Made by a program: the position numbers and the translations under genes. Of a DNA stretch of 37,872 bases, positions 9,131 to 17,628 are shown piece after piece. Location of the stretch: positions 1 through 37,872 of the forward strand of contig SXOX01000054.1 in NCBI GenBank assembly GCA_005776585.1. The letters run 5' to 3'. Within the stretch, counting starts at the first letter, position 1; each line of letters begins with the position of its first letter. Source of the stretch: Pseudomonadota bacterium (GTDB lineage: Bacteria > Myxococcota_A > UBA9042 > GCA-2863065). The notes under the pieces were generated by a model. It saw nothing but the letters and a program-made list of their open reading frames with translations. It was not told where the DNA came from and ran no database searches.

Positions 9131-9985
9131 GACGGATAAGTAGCATGAAGCCGTCGGCGGGCACGCGTGCGGATGGTGCGCGATTTTCAAGACGCTGCAC
9201 GGGCGTCCTCCGCTGGCTCGATCACTGAGATTGTCAGCGTGAGGGACGCCGGACGCGATTGAGAGCGGTCTCGTCGCATGATAGCCGGCGGTTCGGAGCG
9301 GAGGTCAGGCGCACCAAGGGCGCACCTCGGCGGTGCGCGCCGTACGGCGCGTGCTAGGCAGCCTCGTCGACCCAGGCTGGGCTGAAGTCCTCGGTGTCGT
9401 CGACCGGGTCGCGCGACGGCGGCTCCCGTGCTCGGGCGCGCGGCGGCTGCGTCACGGGCAAGCTCATTGCCGCGAGGATGCCCTCCACGGCGGTAGGCTC
9501 GTGCACGGCGCCGATGAGGCGCAGCCGCCCGGAGCAGCGCGAACAGGCCAGCCCGTCGATTGAAAATACACTCTTCATCAAATTGGCCCAGGAGAGCCGT
9601 AGGCGGCGCGACGCGGAGCGGTCCTCGGCCGCGGCACCGAGGCGCGCGACCGGCGGTGTGGGCGGCGGTGCCGGACGAAGCCCTGCACCAAGACAACGCA
9701 GCGGAGAAAGCCCTCGACCTCCTTGACGACGTGCTCGGGCAGGGACTCGCCGGCCTCCTCGACGCGCGACCGAAACGCCTCCCAGCGCCCCCGAACGACC
9801 TGGTAGAGCGTGGTGTCCTCGGGGACGCGTCGCTCATAGGCGACGGGCGGCGGGCGGGGGCGACGCGACACCCATCGGCGTCCATGCAGGGCGGGTGCCC
9901 TCGGCGATCGCATGACGCGAGGTGACGAGTGCCACTCCAGCGGTGCCAGAGTGGCACTGCGGGTGCCACGATGGCACTTCCGGAA
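9131..9985 (-). mobile_element. IS91-family element remnant, copy B, with internally deleted transposase (9354-9913)
   Basis: Minus-strand ATG 9913 begins an IS91-type transposase N-terminus (YERRVPEDTTLYQVVR, then LRCVVLVQGFVR), which precedes the zinc-finger region of such proteins. At about 9676 the sequence jumps directly to the C-terminus (VFSIDGLACSRCSGRLRLIG, EPTAVEGILAAMSLP) in another frame and stops at 9354. The catalytic middle with the HUH/tyrosine motifs is gone. From 9131 (GACGGATAAGTAGCATGAAG) to about 9676 it matches copy C from 36314 closely, which marks the element end. IS91 elements move by rolling circle and can carry DNA lying beyond the transposase 5' end. Here that side is the Ig-like pseudogene, and the same arrangement occurs in copy C. 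Confidence 0.75.
9943..9977. repeat. Tandem palindromes GTGCCA-N3-TGGCAC
   Basis: Perfect palindromes at 9943-9957 (GTGCCAGAGTGGCAC) and 9963-9977 (GTGCCACGATGGCAC), plus a related GAGTGCCACTC just before them. They lie at the 5' side of the decayed IS91 transposase. Copy C keeps one, at 37072-37086, exactly where its transposase remnant ends. They could be a terminus-type hairpin of the element. Confidence 0.55.
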
Positions 9986-10054
9986 GGACGGACTCCCCCG
10001 CGGCGTCACGCCTCTGTGTCACGCCACAGTGGAGTCCCTCGAGACGCGCGGGAG

Positions 10055-10525
10055 CTACGGCGCCAGCACGTTCGCCGTGGCCTGATGCGACCCGGTGCTC
10101 GCGCAGACGCCCTGGAAGCACGCGTCGACGTGTCCGATCCCGACGTTGCGGCCGCGCACGAGGCCCTTGGTCGCCAGCAGCCTCAGCGTGCTCGGCGCAT
10201 CCACCGACCAGGTCGCGAGCGGGTCCAACGTCACCTGGTTCACGGTCCCGTCGCTGGTGTGCGCGTACGCGCGCAGCGGCACGTTCCCGTGCAGGGTCGA
10301 CCGGCGACGGCAAGCACGTGGACCTGGGTCAGCAGCCCTGCGTTGATGAACGCGGCCTGCACCAGGATGGTGTCGTTCACTTTACCCGTGCCGCTCTTGA
10401 GGAACGCCGTCACAATCGCATTGCCGAGGGCCACCGACTGCGCGTGCCCGGCGAGAGCCGGCGCATTGGCAACGGTCGCGACCTCGGGATGATCGCTCAT
10501 CCAGATCGCCTCCGTCGTCACGCAG
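10055..10525 (-). pseudogene. Ig-like repeat protein remnant, copy B
   Basis: Two minus-strand frames together give the C-terminal part of the parent protein: ATVANAPALAGHAQSVALG and FINAGLLTQVHVLAVAG in one frame, then PLRAYAHTSDGTVNQVTLDP, TWSVDAPSTLRLLATKG and HVDACFQGVCAST ending LAP-stop at 10055 in the next. The shift lies near 10300 at CGACCGGCGAC, and copies A and C carry the same local sequence, so the shift predates the duplication. The match to copy C ends abruptly at 10525, where hcrA sequence starts on the other strand. Confidence 0.75.
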
Positions 10526-10760
10526 AACCTGTCCAAGCGCGTGGACCTCGCGTTCGGCGACGTGGACGCGACCTTTGCCACGGCCGATCTCCTCATTGAC
10601 GGCGACTTCTTCTTCGAGGGCACGACGCACGCGGCCATCGAGCCGCACTGCGCGCTGGCCACCGTCGATGGCGGGAGCGTGCTCACCGTGTGGTCGACGG
10701 CCCAGGTGCCGCACTATCTGCACCGGGAGCTGGCGCGGGTGCTGGAGCTGCCCGCGCGTC
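10526..10760 (+). pseudogene. hcrA: Internal fragment of a xanthine-oxidase-family Mo subunit (hcrA-like)
   Basis: About 78 residues read FATADLLIDGDFFFEGTTHA, then IEPHCALATVDGG and VWSTAQVPHYLHRELARVLELP. This is an internal segment of the large molybdopterin-binding subunit of xanthine-oxidase-type enzymes, and by its neighbour probably 4-hydroxybenzoyl-CoA reductase subunit A. The start is cut at 10525 by the Ig-like repeat. At 10752-10762 it passes into hcrB in a different frame, so most of hcrA and the start of hcrB have been deleted. It cannot code a working subunit. Confidence 0.75.
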
Positions 10761-11439
10761 GCAACTGCGCGCGATGGGCACGCTCGGCGGGAACCTCTGC
10801 CTCGACACGCGCTGCCGCTACGTGAACCAGACGCCAGTTTGGAGGCAGGCGATTGGCGGCTGTCTCAAGTCGGAGGGCGCGACCTGCCACGTCGTGCCCG
10901 GCGGCTCGCAGTGCGTCGCGGCCTTCTCTTCGGACTGCGCGCCGGTTCTCATCGCGGCGGGGGCGAGCGTCGTGCTGGCGAGTGCGACAGCGACCCGGGT
11001 CGTGCCACTGGAGTCCCTCTATCGCGCTGATGGTGCCCAGCACCTCACACTGCGCCCCGGCGAGCTGCTCACAGAGGTCGCGGTGCCCAGAGCCCCGCCC
11101 GGCGTGCGCTCCCGCTACGTCAAGTGGCGTCCACGCGGCGCGATCGACTCTCCGCCTGTGAGCGCCGCTCTCTGGCTCGACGTCAGCGCCGAGGATCGCC
11201 TGCGAGAGGGCAGCCGCGTCGTTGTCGGCGTGCTCGCCGCGCGGCCCAAGCGCGTAGTTCTCGACCCGATGATTGGCGTCCAGGTGACCGATCCGACGCT
11301 TGCCGCCGCGATCGCTGAGCACGTGCATCGCCAGCGCAAGCCGCTCGAGAACGTTCCCAACGACGCTCCCTATCGGCGCCAGCTGCTCCGCGTGCTCGTG
11401 CGTCGTGCCGTCGAGGCCGTTCAAGCGCCCGGCGCTTGA
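10755..11439 (+). pseudogene. hcrB: 4-hydroxybenzoyl-CoA reductase beta subunit, N-terminus deleted
   Basis: The frame from about 10755 to TGA 11437-11439 reads LRAMGTLGGNLCLDTRC, GGCLKSEGATCHVVPGG and CVAAFSSDCAPVLIAAGA, then a normal C-terminal half with PRGAIDSPPVSAALWLDV. The clustered cysteines are the loop that carries the extra [4Fe-4S] cluster characteristic of HcrB and absent from ordinary xanthine dehydrogenase FAD subunits. The first 100 or so residues, which contribute to FAD binding, are missing, and the open frame upstream is hcrA sequence read out of frame. The former role was reductive removal of the para-hydroxyl group of 4-hydroxybenzoyl-CoA to give benzoyl-CoA, feeding the operon that follows. 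It was probably cotranscribed with that operon before the deletion. Confidence 0.8.
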
Positions 11440-11449
11440 TCTGGATCAA
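11436..11449. promoter_or_regulatory. FNR/AadR-type box upstream of the benzoyl-CoA operon
   Basis: TTGATCTGGATCAA is a perfect TTGAT-N4-ATCAA site, the consensus for FNR-family oxygen-responsive activators. It overlaps the hcrB stop and lies 69-82 bases upstream of the had start. A class II arrangement (centre at -41.5) would put transcription start near 11484, about 34 bases before ATG 11518. AadR and AcpR use such sites for benzoate genes in other anaerobic degraders. No FNR gene is in the window. Confidence 0.75.
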
Positions 11450-11517
11450 CTCTGGCGCGGATTCCGTCTTGTTGTACGAGCGTTCGTTCGGCCAAGATCC
11501 CATGCGGAGGCCCCGTC

Positions 11518-12582
11518 ATGTCGATCGTCGCGCGCGCCTGGTTCCTCGACGCCCCCGGAAGGCCGCTCGTCCAGCGAGAGCTGGCGCTTCCCGACCCTGA
11601 CGCGGGGCAAGCCCTCGTTGAGGTCGCCGCCTGTGGGCTCTGTCACACGGATCTGGGCTTCGCGGATGGCTCCGTTCGTCCCAATCACGCTCTGCCGCTC
11701 GTGCTGGGCCACGAGATCGTCGGCCGCATCGTCGCCGTCGGTCCTGGTGTCGCTCTCCCGGTGGGAGAGATCATCATCGTGCCCGCGGTCCTTCCCTGTG
11801 GCCGCTGTGCCACCTGTCACGCCGGTCGCGCCAACGCGTGCCCGACCCAGACCATGCCAGGCAATGACGCTCACGGTGGCTTTGCGACCCATGTCTCTGT
11901 CCCGGCCGCACCGCTCGTCTCGCTCCAGGGCGCTCCGGAGCACCTGCCGTTGTGGCCGCTGGCGGTCGTGGCCGACGCCGTCTCCACGGCGTGGCAGGCG
12001 ACGCGCCGCGCGCAGGTGGGGAAGGGTGACCTCGTCGTCGTCATTGGGAGCGGCGGAGTGGGCGGCTACGTCGTTCAGATCGCACGCGCGCTGGGCGCCC
12101 AGGTCGTCGCGGCCGACGTCGACGACGCCCGCCTGGAGCGCGCCAGAGCCTTCGGCGCTCACCAGGTCATCAATGTCCGCGATCGCGCGACCAAAGACGT
12201 GCGGCGAGAGGTCACTTCGGTAGCACAGGCGGCTGGTCTCACCGGCCTGCGCCAGCGACTATTCGAGTGCAGCGGCACGACCGCCGGCCAGGAGCTCGCG
12301 TTCGGTCTACTGTCGCGCTGCGCGACGCTCGTGCAGGTCGGCTTCTCGCCGCAGCCCATCTCGGTGCGCTTCTCCAACCTCATGGCGTTCGACGCCACCG
12401 TTCATGGCACGTGGGGATGTCCTCCCGACCAATACCCGAGCGTACTCGACCTCATCTATCGCGGCCTCGTCCGCCTCGATGTCGGGCTCGAGCGCGCCCC
12501 CCTGTCCCGAGTCAACGACCTGCTCGCCGACATGGCGGCCCATCGGCTCACGCGCCGCATGGTCCTCGTGCCCGGCGAATGA
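11518..12582 (+). CDS. had: 6-hydroxycyclohex-1-ene-1-carbonyl-CoA dehydrogenase
   Basis: A zinc-type alcohol dehydrogenase of 354 residues. The catalytic zinc region is CGLCHTDLGFADG (about residues 40-52) with GHE at about 64, and structural-zinc cysteines follow in PCGRCATCHAGRANAC. The Rossmann fold carries VIGSGGVGGYVVQIARALG near residue 180. In the benzoyl-CoA route Had oxidises 6-hydroxycyclohex-1-ene-1-carbonyl-CoA to the 6-oxo compound with NAD+. The family alone could be any medium-chain dehydrogenase; the oah and dch genes directly downstream make the specific call strong. GGAGG at 11506-11510 supports the start. It is the first intact gene after the FNR-type box and probably heads the operon. 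Confidence 0.88.
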   Translation: MSIVARAWFLDAPGRPLVQRELALPDPDAGQALVEVAACGLCHTDLGFADGSVRPNHALPLVLGHEIVGRIVAVGPGVALPVGEIIIVPAVLPCGRCATCHAGRANACPTQTMPGNDAHGGFATHVSVPAAPLVSLQGAPEHLPLWPLAVVADAVSTAWQATRRAQVGKGDLVVVIGSGGVGGYVVQIARALGAQVVAADVDDARLERARAFGAHQVINVRDRATKDVRREVTSVAQAAGLTGLRQRLFECSGTTAGQELAFGLLSRCATLVQVGFSPQPISVRFSNLMAFDATVHGTWGCPPDQYPSVLDLIYRGLVRLDVGLERAPLSRVNDLLADMAAHRLTRRMVLVPGE

Positions 12583-12604
12583 CGCGACCCATCAGGAGCA
12601 CCAC

Positions 12605-13723
12605 ATGAACCTCGTAGACCATGAGCTTTGTCCCGAACGCGCCCTCCGACACATTCGCTATGAGGAGCGTCCGATTCGCGACCGCAGCGGCCAGCTCATC
12701 GAGGGGCTCCACCAGGTCTGGCTCTGGCTCGACAACGAGCGGCAGCTGAACTCGTATACGACTGAGGCGGTCAAGGACATGATCCTCGGCATTCGTCGAG
12801 CCAGCTGCGACCGGCGCGCGGTCGTCGTCGTGCTGACCGGCGCCGGCGACAAGTCCTTCTGCACGGGTGGCAACACCGCCGAGTATGCGACGTACTATGC
12901 CCAGCGGCCGCTCGAGTACCTCCAGTACATGCGTCTGTTCAACGACATGGTGACAAGCTTGCTGCTGTGCGACAAGCCGGTGGTCTGTCGCGTCAATGGG
13001 ATGCGCATCGGCGGTGGCCAAGAGATCGGCATGGCGTGCGACTTTACGCTGGCCGGCGACCACGCGCGCTTTGGTCAGGCGGGCCCGGTGCACGGTTCGG
13101 CACCGGACGGCGGCGCGACCGACTTCCTGCACCTCTACACCGGCGTAGCCAAAGCCGCCGAGTCGCTCGTGCTGTGTGAGAGCTGGTCGGCGCACAAGGC
13201 GATGCGGCTTGGTGTCGTCAACGACGTCGCGCCGGTGTATCGGACGCGCTCGGGCAGCTTCACCGCAAACCCGTTTGTCGTGACCGACCGCGTTCTCGAT
13301 GACTACGGCCGGATCGTGCATGGCGAGTGGAAGACCGGAGACGCCAAGGCCGCCGCGGCAGGCGTCGCTGCCGAGTGCACCGTCGACTTGTCCAGGCTCG
13401 ATCTGCTCGTCGACCAGCTGGCGACCAAGCTCCTGCACACCTTCCCGGACTGCACGCGCAAGACCCTCGAGAGCCTGCGCAAGAAGAAGCTCGAGCACTG
13501 GTTCCAGAACTCTGAAACCAGCCGCTCCTGGCTCGCGCTCAACATGAACACCGAGGCCAGCGCTGGGTTCTCGGCGTTCCATTTTGGGGATCGCGGCGAG
13601 CGAGAGATCGACTTCGTAGCGCTACGGCGTCGACTGGCCGACGGTGCCCGCTTCGATGAGGCGCTGGTGCGCGAAGTGCTCCCCGCATCCGCCAATCGCG
13701 CACGTGACGAGGCGCCCCGGTGA
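12605..13723 (+). CDS. oah: 6-oxocyclohex-1-ene-1-carbonyl-CoA hydrolase (ring-opening)
   Basis: A 372-residue crotonase-fold protein of the BamA/Oah family, which adds water and cleaves the ring of 6-oxocyclohex-1-ene-1-carbonyl-CoA to give 3-hydroxypimelyl-CoA. Recognisable blocks are FCTGGNTAEYATYYA, MRLFNDMV, VNGMRIGGGQEIGMACDF, FGQAGPVHGSAPDGGATDF and the long C-terminal extension specific to this family, which makes it over 100 residues longer than ordinary hydratases. AGGAG at 12594-12598 sets the start at 12605; an earlier open frame upstream is overlap with had. The stop overlaps the dch start (GTGA). Oah is a widely used marker for anaerobic aromatic degradation, so this is one of the firmest calls. 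Confidence 0.94.
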   Translation: MNLVDHELCPERALRHIRYEERPIRDRSGQLIEGLHQVWLWLDNERQLNSYTTEAVKDMILGIRRASCDRRAVVVVLTGAGDKSFCTGGNTAEYATYYAQRPLEYLQYMRLFNDMVTSLLLCDKPVVCRVNGMRIGGGQEIGMACDFTLAGDHARFGQAGPVHGSAPDGGATDFLHLYTGVAKAAESLVLCESWSAHKAMRLGVVNDVAPVYRTRSGSFTANPFVVTDRVLDDYGRIVHGEWKTGDAKAAAAGVAAECTVDLSRLDLLVDQLATKLLHTFPDCTRKTLESLRKKKLEHWFQNSETSRSWLALNMNTEASAGFSAFHFGDRGEREIDFVALRRRLADGARFDEALVREVLPASANRARDEAPR

Positions 13724-14520
13724 GCACCGAGGTTGTCGTAAGTCGGGACGACGGCTGCCTCGAGATCGTCCTCGACAAGCCCAAGGGCAACGTGCTCGAC
13801 CGCGCCCTGATGGCCGAATTGAGCGCCGCGTTGGCCGCCCACGCGGAGGCTCCTGACTTGCGTGTGGTGCTCCTGAGCGCGGCCGGCCCGCACTTCTCCT
13901 TTGGCGCCTCGGTCGAAGAGCACCGGCCGGCGACGGTCGGGCCCATGCTGTCGGCCTTTCATGCGCTCATCCGACAGGTGGCGGCCTACCCGGTGCCCAT
14001 CGTGGTGGTCGTTCAGGGCAGCTGCCTGGGCGGGGCGTTCGAGCTGGTTCTCGCGTGTCACGACGTGCTTGTGACCGCCAACGCGTCGCTTGGCTGCCCC
14101 GAGCTGCGGCTGGGGGTGTTTCCGCCCGTCCTCGCCGTGCTCGGCGCGCAGCGGGTGGGCGGCGCCGTCGCGGAGCGCCTTCTGCTCACCGGACAGACGC
14201 TCACGGCTTCCGAGGCGGTCGCATGCGGTCTCGCGGCCGCGATCGTGCCACTGGAGTCGCCACCAGAGGACAGCACACCCGCCCCGCGCGCGGAGCCGCG
14301 ACGCTCGGTCCAGGCGTATGTCCGCCAGTACACCTCGCTCTCTGGATACGCCGTACGCCACGCGGTCGCCGCCATCCGCCGGCCGCTGGTGGCCTCCCTG
14401 GGTGCCCCACTGGACGAGGCGGAACGTCACTACCTGGATCGCCTCATGGCCGGAAGCGATCCAGTCGAGGGCATCGACGCGTTCCTCGCGCGCCGGGCGC
14501 CTTCGTGGAGCCACGCGTGA
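13720..14520 (+). CDS. dch: Cyclohexa-1,5-diene-1-carbonyl-CoA hydratase
   Basis: A 266-residue enoyl-CoA-hydratase-like protein with FSFGASVEEHRP, QGSCLGGAFELVLACHDV and GCPELRLGVFPP, the pattern of Dch/BadK-like diene hydratases. It hydrates the dienoyl-CoA made by benzoyl-CoA reductase to 6-hydroxycyclohex-1-ene-1-carbonyl-CoA, the substrate of Had. The start is GTG 13720 in a GTGA overlap with oah, and the stop overlaps the next gene in the same way, so translation is coupled across three genes. Ordinary hydratases share the fold, but GASVEEHRP and the gene order favour Dch. Confidence 0.9.
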   Translation: MSTEVVVSRDDGCLEIVLDKPKGNVLDRALMAELSAALAAHAEAPDLRVVLLSAAGPHFSFGASVEEHRPATVGPMLSAFHALIRQVAAYPVPIVVVVQGSCLGGAFELVLACHDVLVTANASLGCPELRLGVFPPVLAVLGAQRVGGAVAERLLLTGQTLTASEAVACGLAAAIVPLESPPEDSTPAPRAEPRRSVQAYVRQYTSLSGYAVRHAVAAIRRPLVASLGAPLDEAERHYLDRLMAGSDPVEGIDAFLARRAPSWSHA

Positions 14521-15149
14521 TCGCAGCCCGCCGCAAGCCGTCCGCGGAGCTCTCACGCGAGGTCATTCTGGACGCGGCCGCGGTGCGTCTCGCCCGCGAA
14601 GGCTCCTGCGGCATGTCGATGCGCGACCTGGCCGGCACGCTCGGCTGCGCACTGTCGAGCGTCTACAACCATTTCCCCAGCAAGGACGTGCTGTTGCAGG
14701 AGCTCCAGGAGCGGGCCTTCGAGACGCTGACCGCCAGCGCTCGCCGCGCGATGGAGGGCGCCTCTGGCACGTCTGGCAGGCTCTACCTCTTCATCACCAA
14801 CCACGTCCGCTACGTTGTAGATCATCGCGACGTGATGAGCGTGCTCGTCCACGAAGCGGGCCGTCTTGGACCCGAGGGCCGCGCTCGTGTTCGCGCCCGC
14901 AAGGAGGCCTACTTCGGCATCGCGCATGCACTGGTCGCCGAGCTGTGCTCCGCGGGTCCGGACCGCGCGTCTCAAGTCGCCGTCGAGCGCCTGACGTATC
15001 ACTTGTTTGGCATGCTCAACTGGCTCTGGGGCTGGTATGTGCCCGACCGTCATGGCGAGGTCGCGCTCGTCGCTGGTGACATCTACGCGCTGCTGCTCGC
15101 CCGCGCCGGTCCGCTGCCACCAGCTCACCCCACACCGGAGGCCCCATGA
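14517..15149 (+). CDS. TetR-family transcriptional regulator inside the benzoyl-CoA operon
   Basis: A 210-residue protein. An N-terminal helix-turn-helix covers about residues 15-60 (REVILDAAAVRLAREG, MRDLAGTLGCALSSVYNHFPSKDVLLQEL). The C-terminal ligand domain has a TetR_C-like WLWGWY segment near the end. The start GTG 14517 overlaps the dch stop, and ATG of bcrC overlaps its own stop, so it is translated with the enzymes. A repressor that responds to an aromatic acyl-CoA is the natural guess. No operator repeat was seen in front of had other than the FNR-type box. Its position in the middle of the catabolic genes is unusual; regulators such as BzdR lie at the edge of their clusters. Confidence 0.85.
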   Translation: MIAARRKPSAELSREVILDAAAVRLAREGSCGMSMRDLAGTLGCALSSVYNHFPSKDVLLQELQERAFETLTASARRAMEGASGTSGRLYLFITNHVRYVVDHRDVMSVLVHEAGRLGPEGRARVRARKEAYFGIAHALVAELCSAGPDRASQVAVERLTYHLFGMLNWLWGWYVPDRHGEVALVAGDIYALLLARAGPLPPAHPTPEAP

Positions 15150-16315
15150 GCGCCGAGTCCCTCGTGGCCGAGGCCCGGTCCCAGGTCGACGATGTCGATC
15201 TTGGACCGGTTCACGCCTGGAAGCGCGCAAACCCGGGTGGACTGGCCGTTGGCACCATGCCCATCTACGTGCCGCGCCCTTTGATCGAGGCCGTCGGCGC
15301 GCTGCCCGTGGCCATCTTCGGCGGTGGCGACCAGGTCGACATCATCCGTGGAGACAGCTACTTCCAGAGCTACATCTGCCACATCCCTCGCAGCACGCTC
15401 GAGCTCGCGCTGGGCGGGAGGCTAGACTGTCTCGATGCGATGATCTTCCCGTCGATCTGCGACGTCATTCGCAACCTGGGGGGCATGTGGCGGCTCCTGT
15501 TTCCAGAGAAGCTGAGCGTCTACCTCGATCTGCCGCAGACGTTCGATCTCGCGGTGGGCGGCCGCTTCTTTGCCCATGAGCTGCACCGCATCGCGTCGCT
15601 GCTCGAGGCGGCCGGCGCTCGCCCTCTCAACGATGAGGCGCTCGTTGCTGCGATTCGTGTCGAGAACGTGCGGCGTGCCGCTCTCGAGCGCGTCGACGCG
15701 CTGCGCCGAGCGGAGCCGTGGCGGGCGCCGGCCTCCGAGGTCTACCTGTTGGCCCGTCTGGGAGGCCTGCTGCCTGCGGCGGAGCACACGCGGTGGCTCG
15801 AGGACTATCTGACGGCGGCTCAGGGCCGCGCCGCTCGGCCCGTCGATAATGTGCGTGTAGTGCTGGTCGGCGCGTTCTGCGAGCAGCCACCGCTGGGCTT
15901 GTTGCGCACGCTCGAGAAGGCCGGCTGCGACATCATCGAGGACGATCTTCAGCTCGGTCTGCGCACCATCGAAGGACCCATCGACCTGCGCGAGGGCGAG
16001 GATCCGGTCTTCTCGCTCGCCCGCTCCTGGATCGAGCGCGGCGGGGCCACCGCCTCGCGCTACATCGGTGACGACGAGAAGGGCAGGGCTCTGGTCGAGC
16101 GTGTGCGCACCCTCGGCGCCGACGGCGTCGTCTTTGCTGCCGCATCGTTCTGTGATCCGGCCCTGCTCGACCAGCCGATGCAAGAGGCCGCCCTCGCTCG
16201 CGCCAAGATCCCGTACACCACGCTCAAGTTTGCCGAGAACACGGGGCAATTCCAGGTCGTTCGAGAGCAGGCAGGCGCCTTCTCAGACGCCGTAAAATTG
16301 TGGGGAATCGCATGA
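15146..16315 (+). CDS. bcrC: Class I benzoyl-CoA reductase, subunit C
   Basis: A 389-residue member of the HgdB/BcrBC family; the length matches the smaller of the two catalytic-module subunits. The N-terminal half has FGGGDQVDIIRGDSYFQSY and cysteines at about 78, 95 and 105 (YICHIP, LDCLDAM, PSICDVIRNL) that could ligate a [4Fe-4S] cluster. Together with BcrB it forms the active-site half, which reduces benzoyl-CoA to the 1,5-dienoyl-CoA with electrons delivered by the ATP-hydrolysing BcrA/BcrD half. The enzyme is cytoplasmic and oxygen-sensitive. The order C-B-A-D is that of the Thauera and Rhodopseudomonas type. ATG 15146 overlaps the tetR stop. Confidence 0.9.
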   Translation: MSAESLVAEARSQVDDVDLGPVHAWKRANPGGLAVGTMPIYVPRPLIEAVGALPVAIFGGGDQVDIIRGDSYFQSYICHIPRSTLELALGGRLDCLDAMIFPSICDVIRNLGGMWRLLFPEKLSVYLDLPQTFDLAVGGRFFAHELHRIASLLEAAGARPLNDEALVAAIRVENVRRAALERVDALRRAEPWRAPASEVYLLARLGGLLPAAEHTRWLEDYLTAAQGRAARPVDNVRVVLVGAFCEQPPLGLLRTLEKAGCDIIEDDLQLGLRTIEGPIDLREGEDPVFSLARSWIERGGATASRYIGDDEKGRALVERVRTLGADGVVFAAASFCDPALLDQPMQEAALARAKIPYTTLKFAENTGQFQVVREQAGAFSDAVKLWGIA

Positions 16316-17613
16316 GCCAGAACCAGCAGGCACACCTTCGCGTCGCCAAGGAGCCGAGCCAGGAGCGGCAGAAGCGGATGATTGGCGATCACTTCGACCG
16401 GCTCGCCAGCGTGGCGGATGGGACATGCGACGAGAAGGTCGTCTACACGTTTGTGCCCGGCAACCTCACCGAGCTCATCGGCGCGTTCGGCATGCTGCCC
16501 GTATTGCCCGAGATCAACGCGCTCCAATCCGGGATGCGGCAGCAGTCGGCGGGCTACATCGCCGAGGCCGAGAAGTCCGGGCACTCCGAGGATGTGTGCA
16601 CCTACGTCAAGTGTGATCTCGGCATGCTCAAGAGCGGCAACGTGGGGCCTACCGGCACGCGCCTCCCCCGGCCCGACCTGTTGCTTTTGAGCTACACCGG
16701 ATGCTTTACGTTTATGAAGTGGTTCGAGCTGTTGCGCGAGGAATACAAGTGTCCGGTCGTCATGTTGCACGTGCCCTATCAGCCCGATGGGGTCGTGACG
16801 CCGGCGATGCGCAAGTACATTGTGGACCAATTGGAGACGGTGGTCATTCCGGCCATGGAGCGGATCGCGGGCAAGAAGCTCGATCGCGACGCCCTCTCGG
16901 AGCGCCTGGCTCGGTCGGCCCAGGCCGAGGACGATCTCGTCGCGGTGTGGGAGTCCGCCCGACACCGACCATCACCAATCGACGGCTACTTTGGTGGCGT
17001 CTACTACATCGGGCCCATCTTCTCGGCCTTTCGCGGTACCGAGGACGCCGTTGCGTATTACTGCGAGCTGCGCGCCGAGGTCGAGGGCCGGATCGCGCGC
17101 GGTGAGGGCCCCACGACCCCCGATGGCCGTCTCGATGACCAGCGCCACCGCATCGTAGTCGAGGGCCCTCCCAACTGGACGAGCTTCAACGAGTTCTGGC
17201 GCATGTTCTCCCGCGAGCATGCGGTCGTCGTGTCGTCCACCTACACCCGGGTCGGCGGGCTGTATGACCACGGCTTTCGCCATGACCCGAAGAACCCCAT
17301 CGAGACGTTGGCCGACTACTGCCTCGGCTGCTACACGAACCTGGGTCTGCCGACCCGAATCGATTACATTGAGCAGACCATCCGGACATATGAAGCCGAC
17401 GGCTTCCTAATAAACAGCGTTAAATCGTGCAACTCGTTCTCCGCAGGCCAGCTGCTCATCTTGCGCGAGCTCGAGAAGCGCACTGGCGTTCCCGGCGGCT
17501 TCATCGAGTCGGATCTCGTGGATCCGCGATACTTCGCAAAGGCAAACATCGACAACCGGCTTCAGAGCTACTTTCAGATGCTCGACGCGCGCCGCCTTCG
17601 GCACGCGGCGTAG
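16312..17613 (+). CDS. bcrB: Class I benzoyl-CoA reductase, subunit B
   Basis: A 433-residue HgdB/BcrBC-family protein, the larger catalytic-module subunit. Features are KQMIGDHFD-like opening sequence, GTCDEKVVYTF in slightly different form at about residue 40, LLLSYTGCFTFMKWFELLREEY, VMLHVPYQ, WTSFNEFWRMF and VKSCNSFSAGQLLILRELE near the C-terminus. Cysteines in DEKVVYT, TGCFTF and KSCNSF contexts are candidate cluster ligands. ATG 16312 overlaps the bcrC stop as ATGA; a GTG twelve bases upstream is in frame but has no advantage. It partners BcrC in dearomatising benzoyl-CoA. Confidence 0.9.
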   Translation: MSQNQQAHLRVAKEPSQERQKRMIGDHFDRLASVADGTCDEKVVYTFVPGNLTELIGAFGMLPVLPEINALQSGMRQQSAGYIAEAEKSGHSEDVCTYVKCDLGMLKSGNVGPTGTRLPRPDLLLLSYTGCFTFMKWFELLREEYKCPVVMLHVPYQPDGVVTPAMRKYIVDQLETVVIPAMERIAGKKLDRDALSERLARSAQAEDDLVAVWESARHRPSPIDGYFGGVYYIGPIFSAFRGTEDAVAYYCELRAEVEGRIARGEGPTTPDGRLDDQRHRIVVEGPPNWTSFNEFWRMFSREHAVVVSSTYTRVGGLYDHGFRHDPKNPIETLADYCLGCYTNLGLPTRIDYIEQTIRTYEADGFLINSVKSCNSFSAGQLLILRELEKRTGVPGGFIESDLVDPRYFAKANIDNRLQSYFQMLDARRLRHAA

Positions 17614-17628
17614 CCAGCGGAGGACGCG

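Noticed and set aside
9131..10525. Active IS91 transposon
   Set aside because: The transposase lacks its catalytic middle and changes frame; only end sequences and fragments remain.
11518..12582. Generic alcohol dehydrogenase annotation for the first operon gene
   Set aside because: The fold alone would allow it, but the had-oah-dch order with class I reductase genes makes the pathway-specific enzyme far more likely.
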